A stretch of DNA of 7,549 bases from Candidatus Methanomethylophilaceae archaeon. Its GTDB lineage: Archaea; Thermoplasmatota; Thermoplasmata; Methanomassiliicoccales; Methanomethylophilaceae. The notes beneath the pieces are model-generated. The model did no database searches and was not told where the DNA came from. It saw only the letters and a list, made by a program, of their open reading frames with translations. A program made the translations under genes and the position numbers. Shown here piece by piece: positions 1-6,730 of this stretch (position 1 is its first letter; every line of letters starts with the position of its first letter). The stretch spans positions 1 to 7,549 of the forward strand of contig JAFSYZ010000253.1 of the NCBI GenBank assembly GCA_017455785.1, read 5' to 3'.

Positions 1-1181
1 GATGCGATGTTGATGACCCCTTCGTCAACACATGTCCGAAGTGCGGCGGTCTCCTGACCGTCAAGATGGATTTGGAAAGAGTCAAAGAGATGAAACCGCA
101 GGATCTCGCCAAGACACCTATCGGAGTCTGGAGATATGCGGACTTCCTCCCGGTGGACGTCAAGCACGCCGTGACCATCAAGGAAGGCGGAACACCGCTC
201 TATTCCACGAAAGCCCTCGGTGCCGAGATCGGTATCCCTGACCTGTACGTCAAGTACGAGGGTGCGAACCCCACGGGATCATTCAAGGACCGCGGTATGA
301 CGGTCGGTGTCTCCCATGCTGTAGAATTGGGTGTGAGCACAGTCGGTTGCGCATCCACGGGTAACACATCGGCATCACTCGCAGCCTATGCGGCGAAAGC
401 AGGTCTGAAATGCGCCGTGTTCCTCCCATCGGGAAAGGTCGCGGCAGGAAAGCTCGCACAGGCCATGTTCTTCGGTGCAAAAGTTCTGTCCATTGACGGT
501 AACTTCGACGATGCCCTCGCACTGGCAAGGAAGATGGCAGAGGAGAAGAAGCTGTACCTGCTCAACAGTATCAACCCCTACAGGCCCGAAGGACAGAAGT
601 CTGTCCTCTTCGAGATCATGGACCAGCTGGCCTACGACATCCCCGACAGGATCATCCTGCCTGTTGGTAACGCGGCCAACATCTGGGCGGTCTACAAGGC
701 ATTGACAGAGCTGATGGAGGTCGGATGGATAGACCGCATGCCCATGCTCACAGGAATCCAGGCGGAGGGAGCATGCCCTGTCGCATCAGCATTCAAGAAC
801 AAGACCGACGACTTCGTCCCTGAAGAGCACCCCGAGACCATCGCGACAGCGATCAGGATCGGTAACCCTGTCAGCGGAAGGAAGGCATTGACCGCCATAT
901 ACAAGACTGGCGGCTACTCCACAACGGTCACCGATGCAGAGATCATCGCGGCACAGAAACTCCTCGGAAGGAAGGAGGGTGTCGCCGTCGAGCCCGCATC
1001 CGCAGCATCCGTGGCAGGTGCCAAGAAGCTCCGCGAGATGGGAATCATCGACAGAAACGAGAAGGTCGTCTGCATCTGTACCGGTAACGGTCTCAAGGAC
1101 CCCGATGCGATCATCAACAACTGCGAACCCGTCATCAAATGCGAGAACAGTGTCGCAGCTGTCGAGAAGATCCTCGGCTGA
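1..1181 (+). CDS. thrC: Threonine synthase, 5'-truncated by the window edge
   Basis: This PLP enzyme converts O-phospho-L-homoserine to L-threonine and phosphate in the cytosol, the last step of threonine synthesis. The frame is open from base 3, and the codons before the first ATG (66) encode a zinc-ribbon half, CPKCGG, typical of the N-terminus of archaeal threonine synthases. The true start therefore lies upstream of the window, and ATG 66 is internal. Numbered from that methionine, the PLP lysine is K74 in NPTGSFKDRG, STGNTSAS (98-105) is the substrate/phosphate loop, and PVGNAAN (199-205) is the glycine loop that holds the cofactor phosphate. NPYRPEGQKS (170-179) is also characteristic of the family. 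The C-terminus looks complete. The related fold-type II enzymes threonine dehydratase and cysteate synthase are less likely given the ribbon and the GNAAN loop. The stop codon abuts the stop of the convergent helicase gene. Confidence 0.93.
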   Translation, partial: CDVDDPFVNTCPKCGGLLTVKMDLERVKEMKPQDLAKTPIGVWRYADFLPVDVKHAVTIKEGGTPLYSTKALGAEIGIPDLYVKYEGANPTGSFKDRGMTVGVSHAVELGVSTVGCASTGNTSASLAAYAAKAGLKCAVFLPSGKVAAGKLAQAMFFGAKVLSIDGNFDDALALARKMAEEKKLYLLNSINPYRPEGQKSVLFEIMDQLAYDIPDRIILPVGNAANIWAVYKALTELMEVGWIDRMPMLTGIQAEGACPVASAFKNKTDDFVPEEHPETIATAIRIGNPVSGRKALTAIYKTGGYSTTVTDAEIIAAQKLLGRKEGVAVEPASAASVAGAKKLREMGIIDRNEKVVCICTGNGLKDPDAIINNCEPVIKCENSVAAVEKILG

Positions 1182-3410
1182 TCAGAAATCGAACAATTTC
1201 GACTGCCTCGGCTTCGCCGGGGCGGTCGTCATCTTTTCATCATCATCTATTGAAGTCGGAGCTGAGTGTTCCACCTTCGGCGCGGAATCGCCTGATTCCT
1301 CCTTCATCCTCTTCGCTAATGTAGGACCAATTCCGGGGACTCTGGCTATGTCGGTCACATCCGCTTCAATGACATCATTCCTCGTACGGATACCGTGGTC
1401 GTAGAGTAGTCTCGCTTTGATCCTTCCTACGCCTATGAAGGAAACCAGTTCCATCAGTTCCTTCCCTATGCCGTACCTCACACGAACCAGCATATTACGG
1501 AGTCCTTTCACCATCTCAGGACGGAAAAGAACGGCAATCTCGCTCATGGCATAGATCAGCCAATCCATCATATCCACCCTGGATCTAATGTCTCCTGGTC
1601 CGATACCGTACGAATCTGTGATTGTATCTTCATCAACTTCGGACATCCAATCCTGAACCAGACAGGCAGTCTTCAAATCGCCCAAGAAGTACTCGTACTG
1701 ATAATCGTTCTCATCGGGGATGTCAACTATCATTAGGTCCTCCCACTCCTGGATGACCGCTGCCAATCTATCCTCGTCCTTCTTACGCGGATACATCCCC
1801 ATGACATCAGGTGTGGATGCGACAGCATAAAGAATCGGGAACTCCTGTGTGTCCTCCTCCATGTTGTCCACAGCCTGCTTCAATATGACAGCGGATTTAG
1901 GGTCGATATAAAGGTCAGAGACTCTCTTTCCGAAAGGTGTTGCAGTGACTCCGTCATCTCCTCTGATGACCATCCCGTACTCCTCCAGGAAGTCTATCAC
2001 ATTCTCCACGGCGCTCTCGATACCATACAGCTGAGACTCGCTGCCGTAGAAAGTGTCCCTTATGAAATCGATGACACCCTCGGCACTGGATGCATCTCCT
2101 GTAGAGATAAGACCCAGTATGTGATTCCTGAGTACGGTCTCGTTACCAAGTTTGGACATTATCATCTCGGAATCGCACATCACGTAGTCATCCATCAGAT
2201 GCTCGTAATCATCATAGTTCTTGGCTATCAGGATCGATTCCCCGTATGGATCGAACCCTGGTCTTCCAGCACGTCCGCACATCTGTTTCACCTCCATGAC
2301 GGAGATTGGCGTGTTACCGGAGTTTGTCTCGAAACGTTTGGTATCCCTTACGATGACCCGTCTTGCGGGAAGATTGATTCCTGCGGCAAGGGTCGGTGTC
2401 GCAACGATACACTTTATCTTGCCGTTACGGAAGTTCTCCTCCACGAAACGTCTCTGTCTGGAGGTCAGCCCTGCATTATGGAAGGCCATCCCTGATTTCA
2501 CACATGCCGAAAGTTTCCTACCCAATGCCGTGGAATCGCCTTCTCCTTCCAAAGCTGCTACATCATCATCGGTCAGCTCGTTACCGACGAACGCTTTCAT
2601 GTTAATGGAATACTTCACCGCCAGTGCTTCGGTGGAACGCCTCGAATTGACGAATATCATGCACTGGCCGCCATCCTTCAGCGTCGGCTCCATCAGCGAC
2701 CATATCTCGTCACCGGTTGGCGTTATATCGATGGAACGTCCGTTCTCGAAGGTCACCTCATTGTTGTAATAGACCCCTTCATACAGAGGTATGGGGCGCC
2801 AATCCATCTTAACGAGATCGGCATCAAGCCACATAGCCAGATCGTTCGCGTTGGATATCGTAGCCGATAAAGCGATGATCTGTATGTCCCTGTTCCTCCT
2901 CTTGATTTTGGTGAGCGCTACCTCTAATGTTGGACCTCTGGAGGGATCGTGGATCAGATGAATCTCGTCGGCTATGACGAGACCGACATCATCCATTATC
3001 CTGCTCCTGTGCCTGATCAACGAATCGGCCTTCTCCGATGTGGCGACTATGAAATCAGCATCGTTAAGCCATCTATCCTCGGAATCCAGATCACCTACAC
3101 TTATCGCCGTTTTGAATCCAAGATGTGCGAAACGGTCCATATCGTCCTTCTTCTCCGAGGCCAAAGCCTTCAACGGAACGATGTAAATGACCTTCTTCCT
3201 CTTCTCCAGGATGGTTTTCAAGGCTGCTGCATATCCTATCAGCGACTTTCCGCTGGCTGTGGGGACGGCGACGACCAGGTTGCTACCTTCCAATGCCTTC
3301 GGTATGGCCTCCGCCTGCGGAGGATGCAGAGTGACGAACCCTTGCTCATTGAGAGCGGCGATCACTTCGTCTGGAAGGTCCAGGTCGCGTACGTCCATGT
3401 GTCCACTCAT
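1182..3410 (-). CDS. hel308: Hel308-family ATP-dependent DNA helicase
   Basis: This is a 742-residue superfamily 2, Ski2-like 3'-5' DNA helicase, a family known to act on stalled forks and branched DNA. Motifs in order: Q32 in HPPQAEAI, Walker A PTASGKS (50-56), Ia VPLKALASEK (78-87), Walker B DEIH (148-151), SAT (182-184), motif V ATPTLAAGINLP (337-348) and motif VI QMCGRAGRPG (376-385). The C-terminal half has the Hel308-type ratchet region, with GVGRIKARLLY (660-670), then a helix-hairpin-helix VPGIGPTLAK (691-700). An acidic Ser/Thr-rich tail follows, ending in QSKLFDF, which resembles a PCNA-interacting motif. Length is usual for the family. The ATG start overlaps the stop of the upstream flavoprotein gene (ATGA) and has no clear Shine-Dalgarno, so translational coupling is likely. 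An in-frame ATG at codon 5 is an alternative start. The stop codon directly abuts that of threonine synthase. Confidence 0.95.
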   Translation of the reverse strand: MSGHMDVRDLDLPDEVIAALNEQGFVTLHPPQAEAIPKALEGSNLVVAVPTASGKSLIGYAAALKTILEKRKKVIYIVPLKALASEKKDDMDRFAHLGFKTAISVGDLDSEDRWLNDADFIVATSEKADSLIRHRSRIMDDVGLVIADEIHLIHDPSRGPTLEVALTKIKRRNRDIQIIALSATISNANDLAMWLDADLVKMDWRPIPLYEGVYYNNEVTFENGRSIDITPTGDEIWSLMEPTLKDGGQCMIFVNSRRSTEALAVKYSINMKAFVGNELTDDDVAALEGEGDSTALGRKLSACVKSGMAFHNAGLTSRQRRFVEENFRNGKIKCIVATPTLAAGINLPARRVIVRDTKRFETNSGNTPISVMEVKQMCGRAGRPGFDPYGESILIAKNYDDYEHLMDDYVMCDSEMIMSKLGNETVLRNHILGLISTGDASSAEGVIDFIRDTFYGSESQLYGIESAVENVIDFLEEYGMVIRGDDGVTATPFGKRVSDLYIDPKSAVILKQAVDNMEEDTQEFPILYAVASTPDVMGMYPRKKDEDRLAAVIQEWEDLMIVDIPDENDYQYEYFLGDLKTACLVQDWMSEVDEDTITDSYGIGPGDIRSRVDMMDWLIYAMSEIAVLFRPEMVKGLRNMLVRVRYGIGKELMELVSFIGVGRIKARLLYDHGIRTRNDVIEADVTDIARVPGIGPTLAKRMKEESGDSAPKVEHSAPTSIDDDEKMTTAPAKPRQSKLFDF

Positions 3411-4027
3411 CTTATGAAATTAGTAGGTTCCCAAGGTTCCCTTGCAGGCAACTCTATGCCTGCCTTCTTACCTGCCTCGATACACTTCATCAGCCAGGTC
3501 ATGTCCCTTGCCAATGTGCGCATGGTCTGCAGTCCCTCCTTGTCCTGAAGTACCTCCTCCTTGGAGTTACCATGGACCTGATTCCAATACTGTGATGAGA
3601 CGATGGGCATCTCTGTGATCGTGAAATACTTGTTGAGGCGGTCGAACGCTGCTGTGGCGCCTCCCCTCCTGCATGAAACGACACATGCCGCAGGCTTTCC
3701 TCTCATCTTGGAACCCTGTGAGAAGAACAGTCTGTCCATGAAGGCCTGTATCTGTCCGGAAGGTGCGGCATAATATACAGGAGAACCGAAGACGAATCCA
3801 TCGAACTCCTCCAATCTGGCACCTATCTCGTTGACAATATCGTCCTTGATCACACAGACGCCTTTCTTCTTACAGTACCTGCAGCTCTTGCATCCCTGTA
3901 TGACCTTGTCACCGATGGTGACGATCTCCGTCTCCACGCCGTTCTCGTTGAAGATGCGTGCCATCTCCTCCAATGCTGTAAATGTGCATTCTTTCCTGGG
4001 GCTACCGTTCACCAACAATACTTTCAT
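3407..4027 (-). CDS. Flavodoxin-fold iron-sulfur flavoprotein / NADPH-dependent FMN reductase-like protein
   Basis: This is a 206-residue cytosolic flavodoxin-like protein. It starts with a beta strand and the FMN phosphate loop, MKVLLVNGSPRK (1-12). The cysteine cluster C46-x2-C49-x2-C52-x5-C58 fits the compact CX2CX2CX4-7C motif that binds 4Fe-4S in methanogen iron-sulfur flavoproteins. GSPVYYAAPSGQ (81-92) and FMDRLFF (96-102) complete the flavin site, and SSQYWNQVHG (144-153) recurs in this NADPH-dependent FMN reductase-like group. The role is probably electron transfer or reduction of quinones or oxygen species; the partner is unknown. I chose ATG 4027 because an AGGTG lies four bases upstream and the fold begins there. 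An in-frame ATG at 4054 would add nine residues unlike the family. The gene overlaps hel308 by four bases. Some relatives keep the cysteines without an assigned cluster, so cluster binding is inferred. Confidence 0.85.
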   Translation of the reverse strand: MKVLLVNGSPRKECTFTALEEMARIFNENGVETEIVTIGDKVIQGCKSCRYCKKKGVCVIKDDIVNEIGARLEEFDGFVFGSPVYYAAPSGQIQAFMDRLFFSQGSKMRGKPAACVVSCRRGGATAAFDRLNKYFTITEMPIVSSQYWNQVHGNSKEEVLQDKEGLQTMRTLARDMTWLMKCIEAGKKAGIELPAREPWEPTNFIR

Positions 4028-4031
4028 GCCA

Positions 4032-4036
4032 CACCT
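4032..4036 (-). promoter_or_regulatory. Shine-Dalgarno site that decides the flavoprotein start
   Basis: Read on the minus strand, AGGTG lies four bases before ATG 4027. The longer start at 4054 has only AGGT, two bases away, which is too close. This supports the shorter protein. Confidence 0.5.
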
Positions 4037-4054
4037 ATCTGCACATACGTTCAT

Positions 4055-4135
4055 TTACCTTGCTATCGCCAGACCAAAGACTGTTACTGTCATTGTTCAG
4101 TGGGAAGAACCCTGAAAGTAAATTGAGGGAGATCG
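4055..4135. other. Short intergenic stretch between flavoprotein gene and insertion sequence
   Basis: These 81 bases are all that remains between the insertion sequence and the longest possible flavoprotein frame, so they must hold the native promoter if it survives. On the minus strand there is only a weak A/T tract (AATTTACTTT, about 4112-4121) that could serve as a TATA box. I see no convincing BRE, repeat or RNA gene. The expression of the flavoprotein-hel308 pair may have changed when the element inserted. Confidence 0.35.
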
Positions 4136-4155
4136 CTCACACCTGACCTCGTCAC
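4136..4155 (+). repeat. Left terminal inverted repeat of the IS
   Basis: CTCACACCTGACCTCGTCAC is the reverse complement of 5836-5855 except at one position (A here, C in the right end read inward). The match stops at both sides, which defines the element edges. Confidence 0.9.
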
Positions 4156-4194
4156 ATTGCCCTTAATTTGATTGTTCTGGCCCAATTGACAGTT

Positions 4195-4230
4195 GGTGCC
4201 TGACCGAGCTTACGCTCGGACAGGTACACC
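4195..4230 (-). terminator. Strong hairpin after the transposase gene, possible terminator or read-through block
   Basis: CCTG-A-CCGAGC (4199-4209), loop TTAC, then GCTCGG-A-CAGG (4214-4224) form a ten-pair stem with one A-A mismatch. GGTG (4195-4198) and CACC (4227-4230) can extend it past a two-base bulge. It starts 37 bases after the transposase stop, inside the element. No T tract follows on the minus strand, so it is not a classic terminator. It could stabilise the transcript end or reduce read-through into the flavoprotein gene. Confidence 0.5.
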
Positions 4231-4266
4231 GTTCTGATGTTGGAATGGACCGATTACGGTGTGTTT

Positions 4267-5790
4267 TTAGGCGAAAACAAGCTTGGTGAAGTCCGATTCC
4301 GCCCGAATATTGGAGAAAACCTCCCTTGAGATGTCGTTCCAATTGCTGAAATAAGCCTCTTTACGCCTTCCTTTGATGATGATCCTCGTAACTGTCAATT
4401 GACCTAAGGACCAAACCATCGATTCTGTTGAAGGCCTGACATCTACCTCTACCTTCTTTCCTTCCCTGATTTTCGTCTCCTTCCTCGGTTGCATCTCATA
4501 TCTCGACATGGCCACTGCTGTCTCCGACAGCAGTGCCAGCAACATGGATCCGCGGATGGAGGACTCGTTCCACACCCTTAGAGGTTTCAATCCGGTGACC
4601 CTCTTCAATGAATGTATGAGGTGCTCAACGGTGGCCCTTGCACGATACTTCTCCAATGCTTCTAAAGGTGTCAACTGCTCCGATGATTCCAGTTTGAAAA
4701 CTCCCGAACGAGGTCCGAGAACCTCGTTGATGATACCATAGATCTCTTCCTTGTCATCGAAATCGAACCGTGTCTGCATTGATACTTTGACTTCAACATC
4801 CGCGAGGACGTTCCTTTTGATTGTTACAAAATCAGATTTCCTGAACTTCCCATCCTCGTATGATCTTATGGCGTTCAGCATACGTTCCACACTGCGTTCC
4901 GCAGCATGGAACGACCTCTTCCAGTTGTCTACTGAGAAGAAGAGGTACGTGGTCCTGCCCGATGAATCAAAAGTATGCCTCAGACAGCACACGTTCTCCT
5001 CCACATATTCCCATTGATCACCATGTTCCTTCATCCTCTGCTCATCGGACAGGTTCATCTTCACCCTGGTCAGATACTTGTTTCCTGATTTGACAATAGA
5101 ATCCAATATGTCCCCGGAAGCCCCACCGTTATCCACTATGATCCATGATCCTTCACGGATCATGGAGAAGATATCCGGAAGTGCGTCACGATATTGCACG
5201 GGGTCGGAAGTGTTACCTGAATAAGCACGAATGAAGAAAGGTATGCGGGATTTCTGCAATTCAGCGGTCAAGAACTCAACCTGGGGTCTGCTCTGGTCCC
5301 TGAAATCCCTGGGATAACCAATGGCCCCAAGCTCCGCATTGGGGCCGTTGACCACTGTAGCTGAACCGTCTATGTTCACATCGGTGTTCTCGAAATGATA
5401 TCTTGAGTCCAATCCCTCCCACAACTTCACAATCATCTCATCGCTGTGACTTCCGATGATGTTGACCGCCCTGTTGATGGTCTTCTGAGATAGGCCTTGG
5501 ACAAGGCCCATCTCCTTTCTTACGTTGGGATCCGATAGCCATCTAGCACATCCTTTCATTGAATTATTGCCTTGAAGGATGTACGTGCACATAGCCACCA
5601 ATATCCTGCTCATAGGGACACCTTTCTCCTTGAAGGTGTCCACATAGTCCAAAATGCCCACGGAACCGAGATAATGTTCGACGACCTTGACCAATCCGAT
5701 AGGAACGGATATATTCTCGTTAGGACTGGGAAGATCCGTCCCAGTCGTGAAATGTTTTTGGTGCACAACAAAGCATCCGCGCCGGGACAC
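4267..5790 (-). CDS. tnp: DDE transposase, IS4 superfamily (IS1634-like)
   Basis: This 507-residue protein catalyses cut-and-paste movement of the surrounding element. The RNase H-fold triad is readable: D141 in VNIDGSA, D220 in WIIVDNGG and E389 in the perfect YREK signature Y382-x2-R385-x3-E389-x6-K396, which defines the IS4 superfamily. GYPRDFRDQSRPQ (158-170) corresponds to the conserved GYSKDxRPD-like stretch after the first aspartate, and AYSGNTSD (189-196) to the following conserved block. The region between D220 and E389 holds the long beta-strand insertion usual in this group. The first codon is GTG. A good GAGGTGA lies 15 bases before it, which is farther than normal, and an in-frame stop just upstream allows no better start; GTG 5766 is the only close alternative. 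No frameshift or internal stop is seen, so the enzyme is probably functional. Confidence 0.9.
   Translation of the reverse strand: MSRRGCFVVHQKHFTTGTDLPSPNENISVPIGLVKVVEHYLGSVGILDYVDTFKEKGVPMSRILVAMCTYILQGNNSMKGCARWLSDPNVRKEMGLVQGLSQKTINRAVNIIGSHSDEMIVKLWEGLDSRYHFENTDVNIDGSATVVNGPNAELGAIGYPRDFRDQSRPQVEFLTAELQKSRIPFFIRAYSGNTSDPVQYRDALPDIFSMIREGSWIIVDNGGASGDILDSIVKSGNKYLTRVKMNLSDEQRMKEHGDQWEYVEENVCCLRHTFDSSGRTTYLFFSVDNWKRSFHAAERSVERMLNAIRSYEDGKFRKSDFVTIKRNVLADVEVKVSMQTRFDFDDKEEIYGIINEVLGPRSGVFKLESSEQLTPLEALEKYRARATVEHLIHSLKRVTGLKPLRVWNESSIRGSMLLALLSETAVAMSRYEMQPRKETKIREGKKVEVDVRPSTESMVWSLGQLTVTRIIIKGRRKEAYFSNWNDISREVFSNIRAESDFTKLVFA
5724..5746 (-). other. Seven-pair hairpin in the 5' part of the transposase message
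   Basis: GACTGGG (5724-5730) pairs perfectly with CCCAGTC (5740-5746) across a nine-base loop. It falls about 45-65 bases into the transposase coding sequence. Some insertion sequences fold their early message to limit translation, but this hairpin is inside the gene, not over the start. A regulatory role is only a possibility. Confidence 0.3.
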
Positions 5791-5835
5791 TTTTGTTTTT
5801 GCCTGTCACCTCGAACAATCAGAAGATTTTACCTG

Positions 5836-5855
5836 GTGACGAGGTCAGGGGTGAG
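5836..5855 (-). repeat. Right terminal inverted repeat of the IS
   Basis: Read on the minus strand this is CTCACCCCTGACCTCGTCAC, matching the left end at 19 of 20 positions. It lies 45 bases upstream of the transposase start, a usual distance for a transposase promoter overlapping the end. Confidence 0.9.
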
Positions 5856-5862
5856 TCAAGGA

Positions 5863-5875
5863 CCCACTACGTGGG
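5863..5875 (-). terminator. Small hairpin just after the recombinase relic
   Basis: CCCAC-TAC-GTGGG is a five-pair stem with a three-base loop, one base beyond the relic's TAA stop in the minus direction. It may be the old terminator of that gene. It is short and has no T tract. Confidence 0.25.
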
Positions 5876-5876
5876 C

Positions 5877-6013
5877 TTATTCGAACGCTTTGGCACCTCC
5901 TCCGTTCTTGTGGGCGAACATCCCTTTAATGGCCCTGTCGGTCGCTCTCCTCGCATAGAAGAGTTCCGTGGTCCTCGTTGATGCGTGGCCCATGGCGGCA
6001 CAGAGATGTAGCA
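5877..6013 (-). pseudogene. C-terminal remnant of a tyrosine recombinase / integrase
   Basis: About 45 codons remain, from LQVLHLC through AAMGHASTRTTE and LFYARR to a TAA stop at 5877-5879. GHASTRTTE followed by FYAR is the box II end of phage/XerC-type recombinases: the H of GHAS is the active-site histidine and the Y of LFYAR the catalytic tyrosine that attacks DNA. The upstream catalytic R, K and HxxR and the whole N-terminal DNA-binding domain are missing, because the frame runs into the promoter region of the next, divergently oriented gene. The fragment cannot work alone. It is either decayed or, as in SSV-type archaeal elements, a C-terminal part left where integration split the gene. 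The insertion sequence ends 21 bases beyond its stop. Confidence 0.75.
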
Positions 6014-6018
6014 CTTGG

Positions 6019-6029
6019 AGATATATAAT
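6019..6029 (+). promoter_or_regulatory. TATA box for the ribbon-helix-helix gene
   Basis: AGATATATAAT is an archaeal TATA-like box in a locally A/T-rich stretch, placed to start transcription near 6050. That position rules out the most upstream ATG (6015), which lies before the box. A second weaker A/T tract (TTTTAAACAATAT, 6071-6083) could instead drive a nearly leaderless message from ATG 6099. Confidence 0.5.
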
Positions 6030-6045
6030 GATAGTGTTTACTATC
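6030..6045 (+). promoter_or_regulatory. Dyad next to the TATA box, candidate operator
   Basis: GATAGT-GTTT-ACTATC is a perfect 6+6 inverted repeat starting one base after the TATA box, between it and the predicted transcription start. A dimeric protein bound there would block assembly of the pre-initiation complex. The gene that follows encodes a ribbon-helix-helix-like protein, a class that often represses its own promoter through such dyads. Binding by that protein is inferred from position only. Confidence 0.45.
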
Positions 6046-6098
6046 TCATATGCAGTTTTATGGAAAATGATTTTAAACAATATCTTGATTACATCTGC

Positions 6099-6716
6099 AT
6101 GAGTGTAATCGCTCCGGCGACGACGGGCACCGTCAAGAAGACGATCCGTTTCCCTGACGCTTTGATAAGGGAGATGGACAGATACGCGAGATATACATAC
6201 ACGAACAGACCGGATTTCGTTCTAGCGGCCATGAGGCAGTTCGCATACGACACCATCATGATGATCGACGATGCGATCTACGAAACGGACAGGAATGCGA
6301 CGATAGAATCGCGCCTGGTAGCTGTGGAATTGCAAAGGGCGCAGAACGTCAACCCGTACCTCAAGGACCTGGCAGGCTATATGGACGACTCAGAGGATGT
6401 CACGCAGGTCATGCTGTACATTCCCGAGGGACTTATCGATGAAGTTGAGTTCATCATCGGGTTCATACATACCCTGAAGAATATCACAGTGTTCGCACGT
6501 GTGGCCGTCATATACGCCATGAACGCGATGGACTATCACAAGGACATGCTGAAGCATATCATGGCATTCGACAACCTCAGGCTGGAGATGAACCGCAACA
6601 GGTACCTGAAAGAGATAAGATCTCAGTACAAAGAGAGTGGCGTCTACCTCCTGGACATCGAAGAGGATCCGAAGAAGGAGAATAGGATGGGGTTGTTCGG
6701 AAGAAGGCGCGATTGA
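6099..6716 (+). CDS. Ribbon-helix-helix protein with a second RHH-like segment
   Basis: This protein is 205 residues from ATG 6099. Residues 11-52 (TVKKTIRFPDALIREMDRY…NRPDFVLAAMRQF) have the ribbon-helix-helix pattern: an alternating basic strand, a proline, an amphipathic helix, a turn with N-R-P, and a second helix. RHH proteins dimerise and put the strand into the DNA major groove. Residues 101-145 (VTQVMLYIPEGLIDEVEFI…FARVAVIYAMNAMD) repeat the same strand-PxxLIxE-helix-helix pattern with a less basic strand, so this half may dimerise rather than bind DNA. A charged tail ends in GLFGRRRD. Starts at 6060 and 6015 are also in frame; I prefer 6099 because the domain begins soon after it and 6015 precedes the TATA box. 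None has a good Shine-Dalgarno. It is likely a transcription regulator acting on its own operon. The exact family is not recognised. Confidence 0.7.
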   Translation: MSVIAPATTGTVKKTIRFPDALIREMDRYARYTYTNRPDFVLAAMRQFAYDTIMMIDDAIYETDRNATIESRLVAVELQRAQNVNPYLKDLAGYMDDSEDVTQVMLYIPEGLIDEVEFIIGFIHTLKNITVFARVAVIYAMNAMDYHKDMLKHIMAFDNLRLEMNRNRYLKEIRSQYKESGVYLLDIEEDPKKENRMGLFGRRRD

Positions 6717-6730
6717 TTTCGGAGCTGTAG

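Larger units (their letters stand above)
4136..5855 (-). mobile_element. Complete insertion sequence, IS4 superfamily / IS1634-like
   Basis: The element is 1720 bp, bounded by 20-bp inverted repeats matching at 19 of 20 positions, with one minus-strand DDE transposase gene filling most of it. There are no passenger genes. Between the transposase stop and the left end lies a strong hairpin (4195-4230). The sequences just outside the two ends (…GAGATCG on the left, TCAAGGAC… on the right) show no target duplication of four bases or more, although this superfamily normally makes one. The element separates the flavoprotein-hel308 unit from a recombinase relic. The high identity of the ends and the open transposase frame suggest a fairly recent or still active copy. 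Family naming below the IS4 superfamily is tentative. Confidence 0.88.

Noticed and set aside
2221..2769. 182-codon plus-strand reading frame inside the helicase gene
   Set aside because: It is antisense to the conserved motifs V and VI of hel308, and its translation shows no recognisable domain.
2949..3548. 199-codon plus-strand reading frame across the helicase start and flavoprotein end
   Set aside because: It is antisense to two well-supported genes and its sequence resembles no family.
5323..5346. GGCCCC…GGGGCC inverted repeat
   Set aside because: It lies in transposase coding sequence (NGPNAELGAIG) and is explained by codon choice; no regulatory context.
5793..5981. 62-codon plus-strand frame across the right IS end
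   Set aside because: It crosses the IS boundary and is antisense to the recombinase relic, whose GHAS…FYAR motif is far better evidence.
6015..6098. N-terminal extension of the RHH protein from ATG 6015
   Set aside because: It would start upstream of and run through the TATA box and dyad, and the added residues are hydrophobic and unlike the domain.
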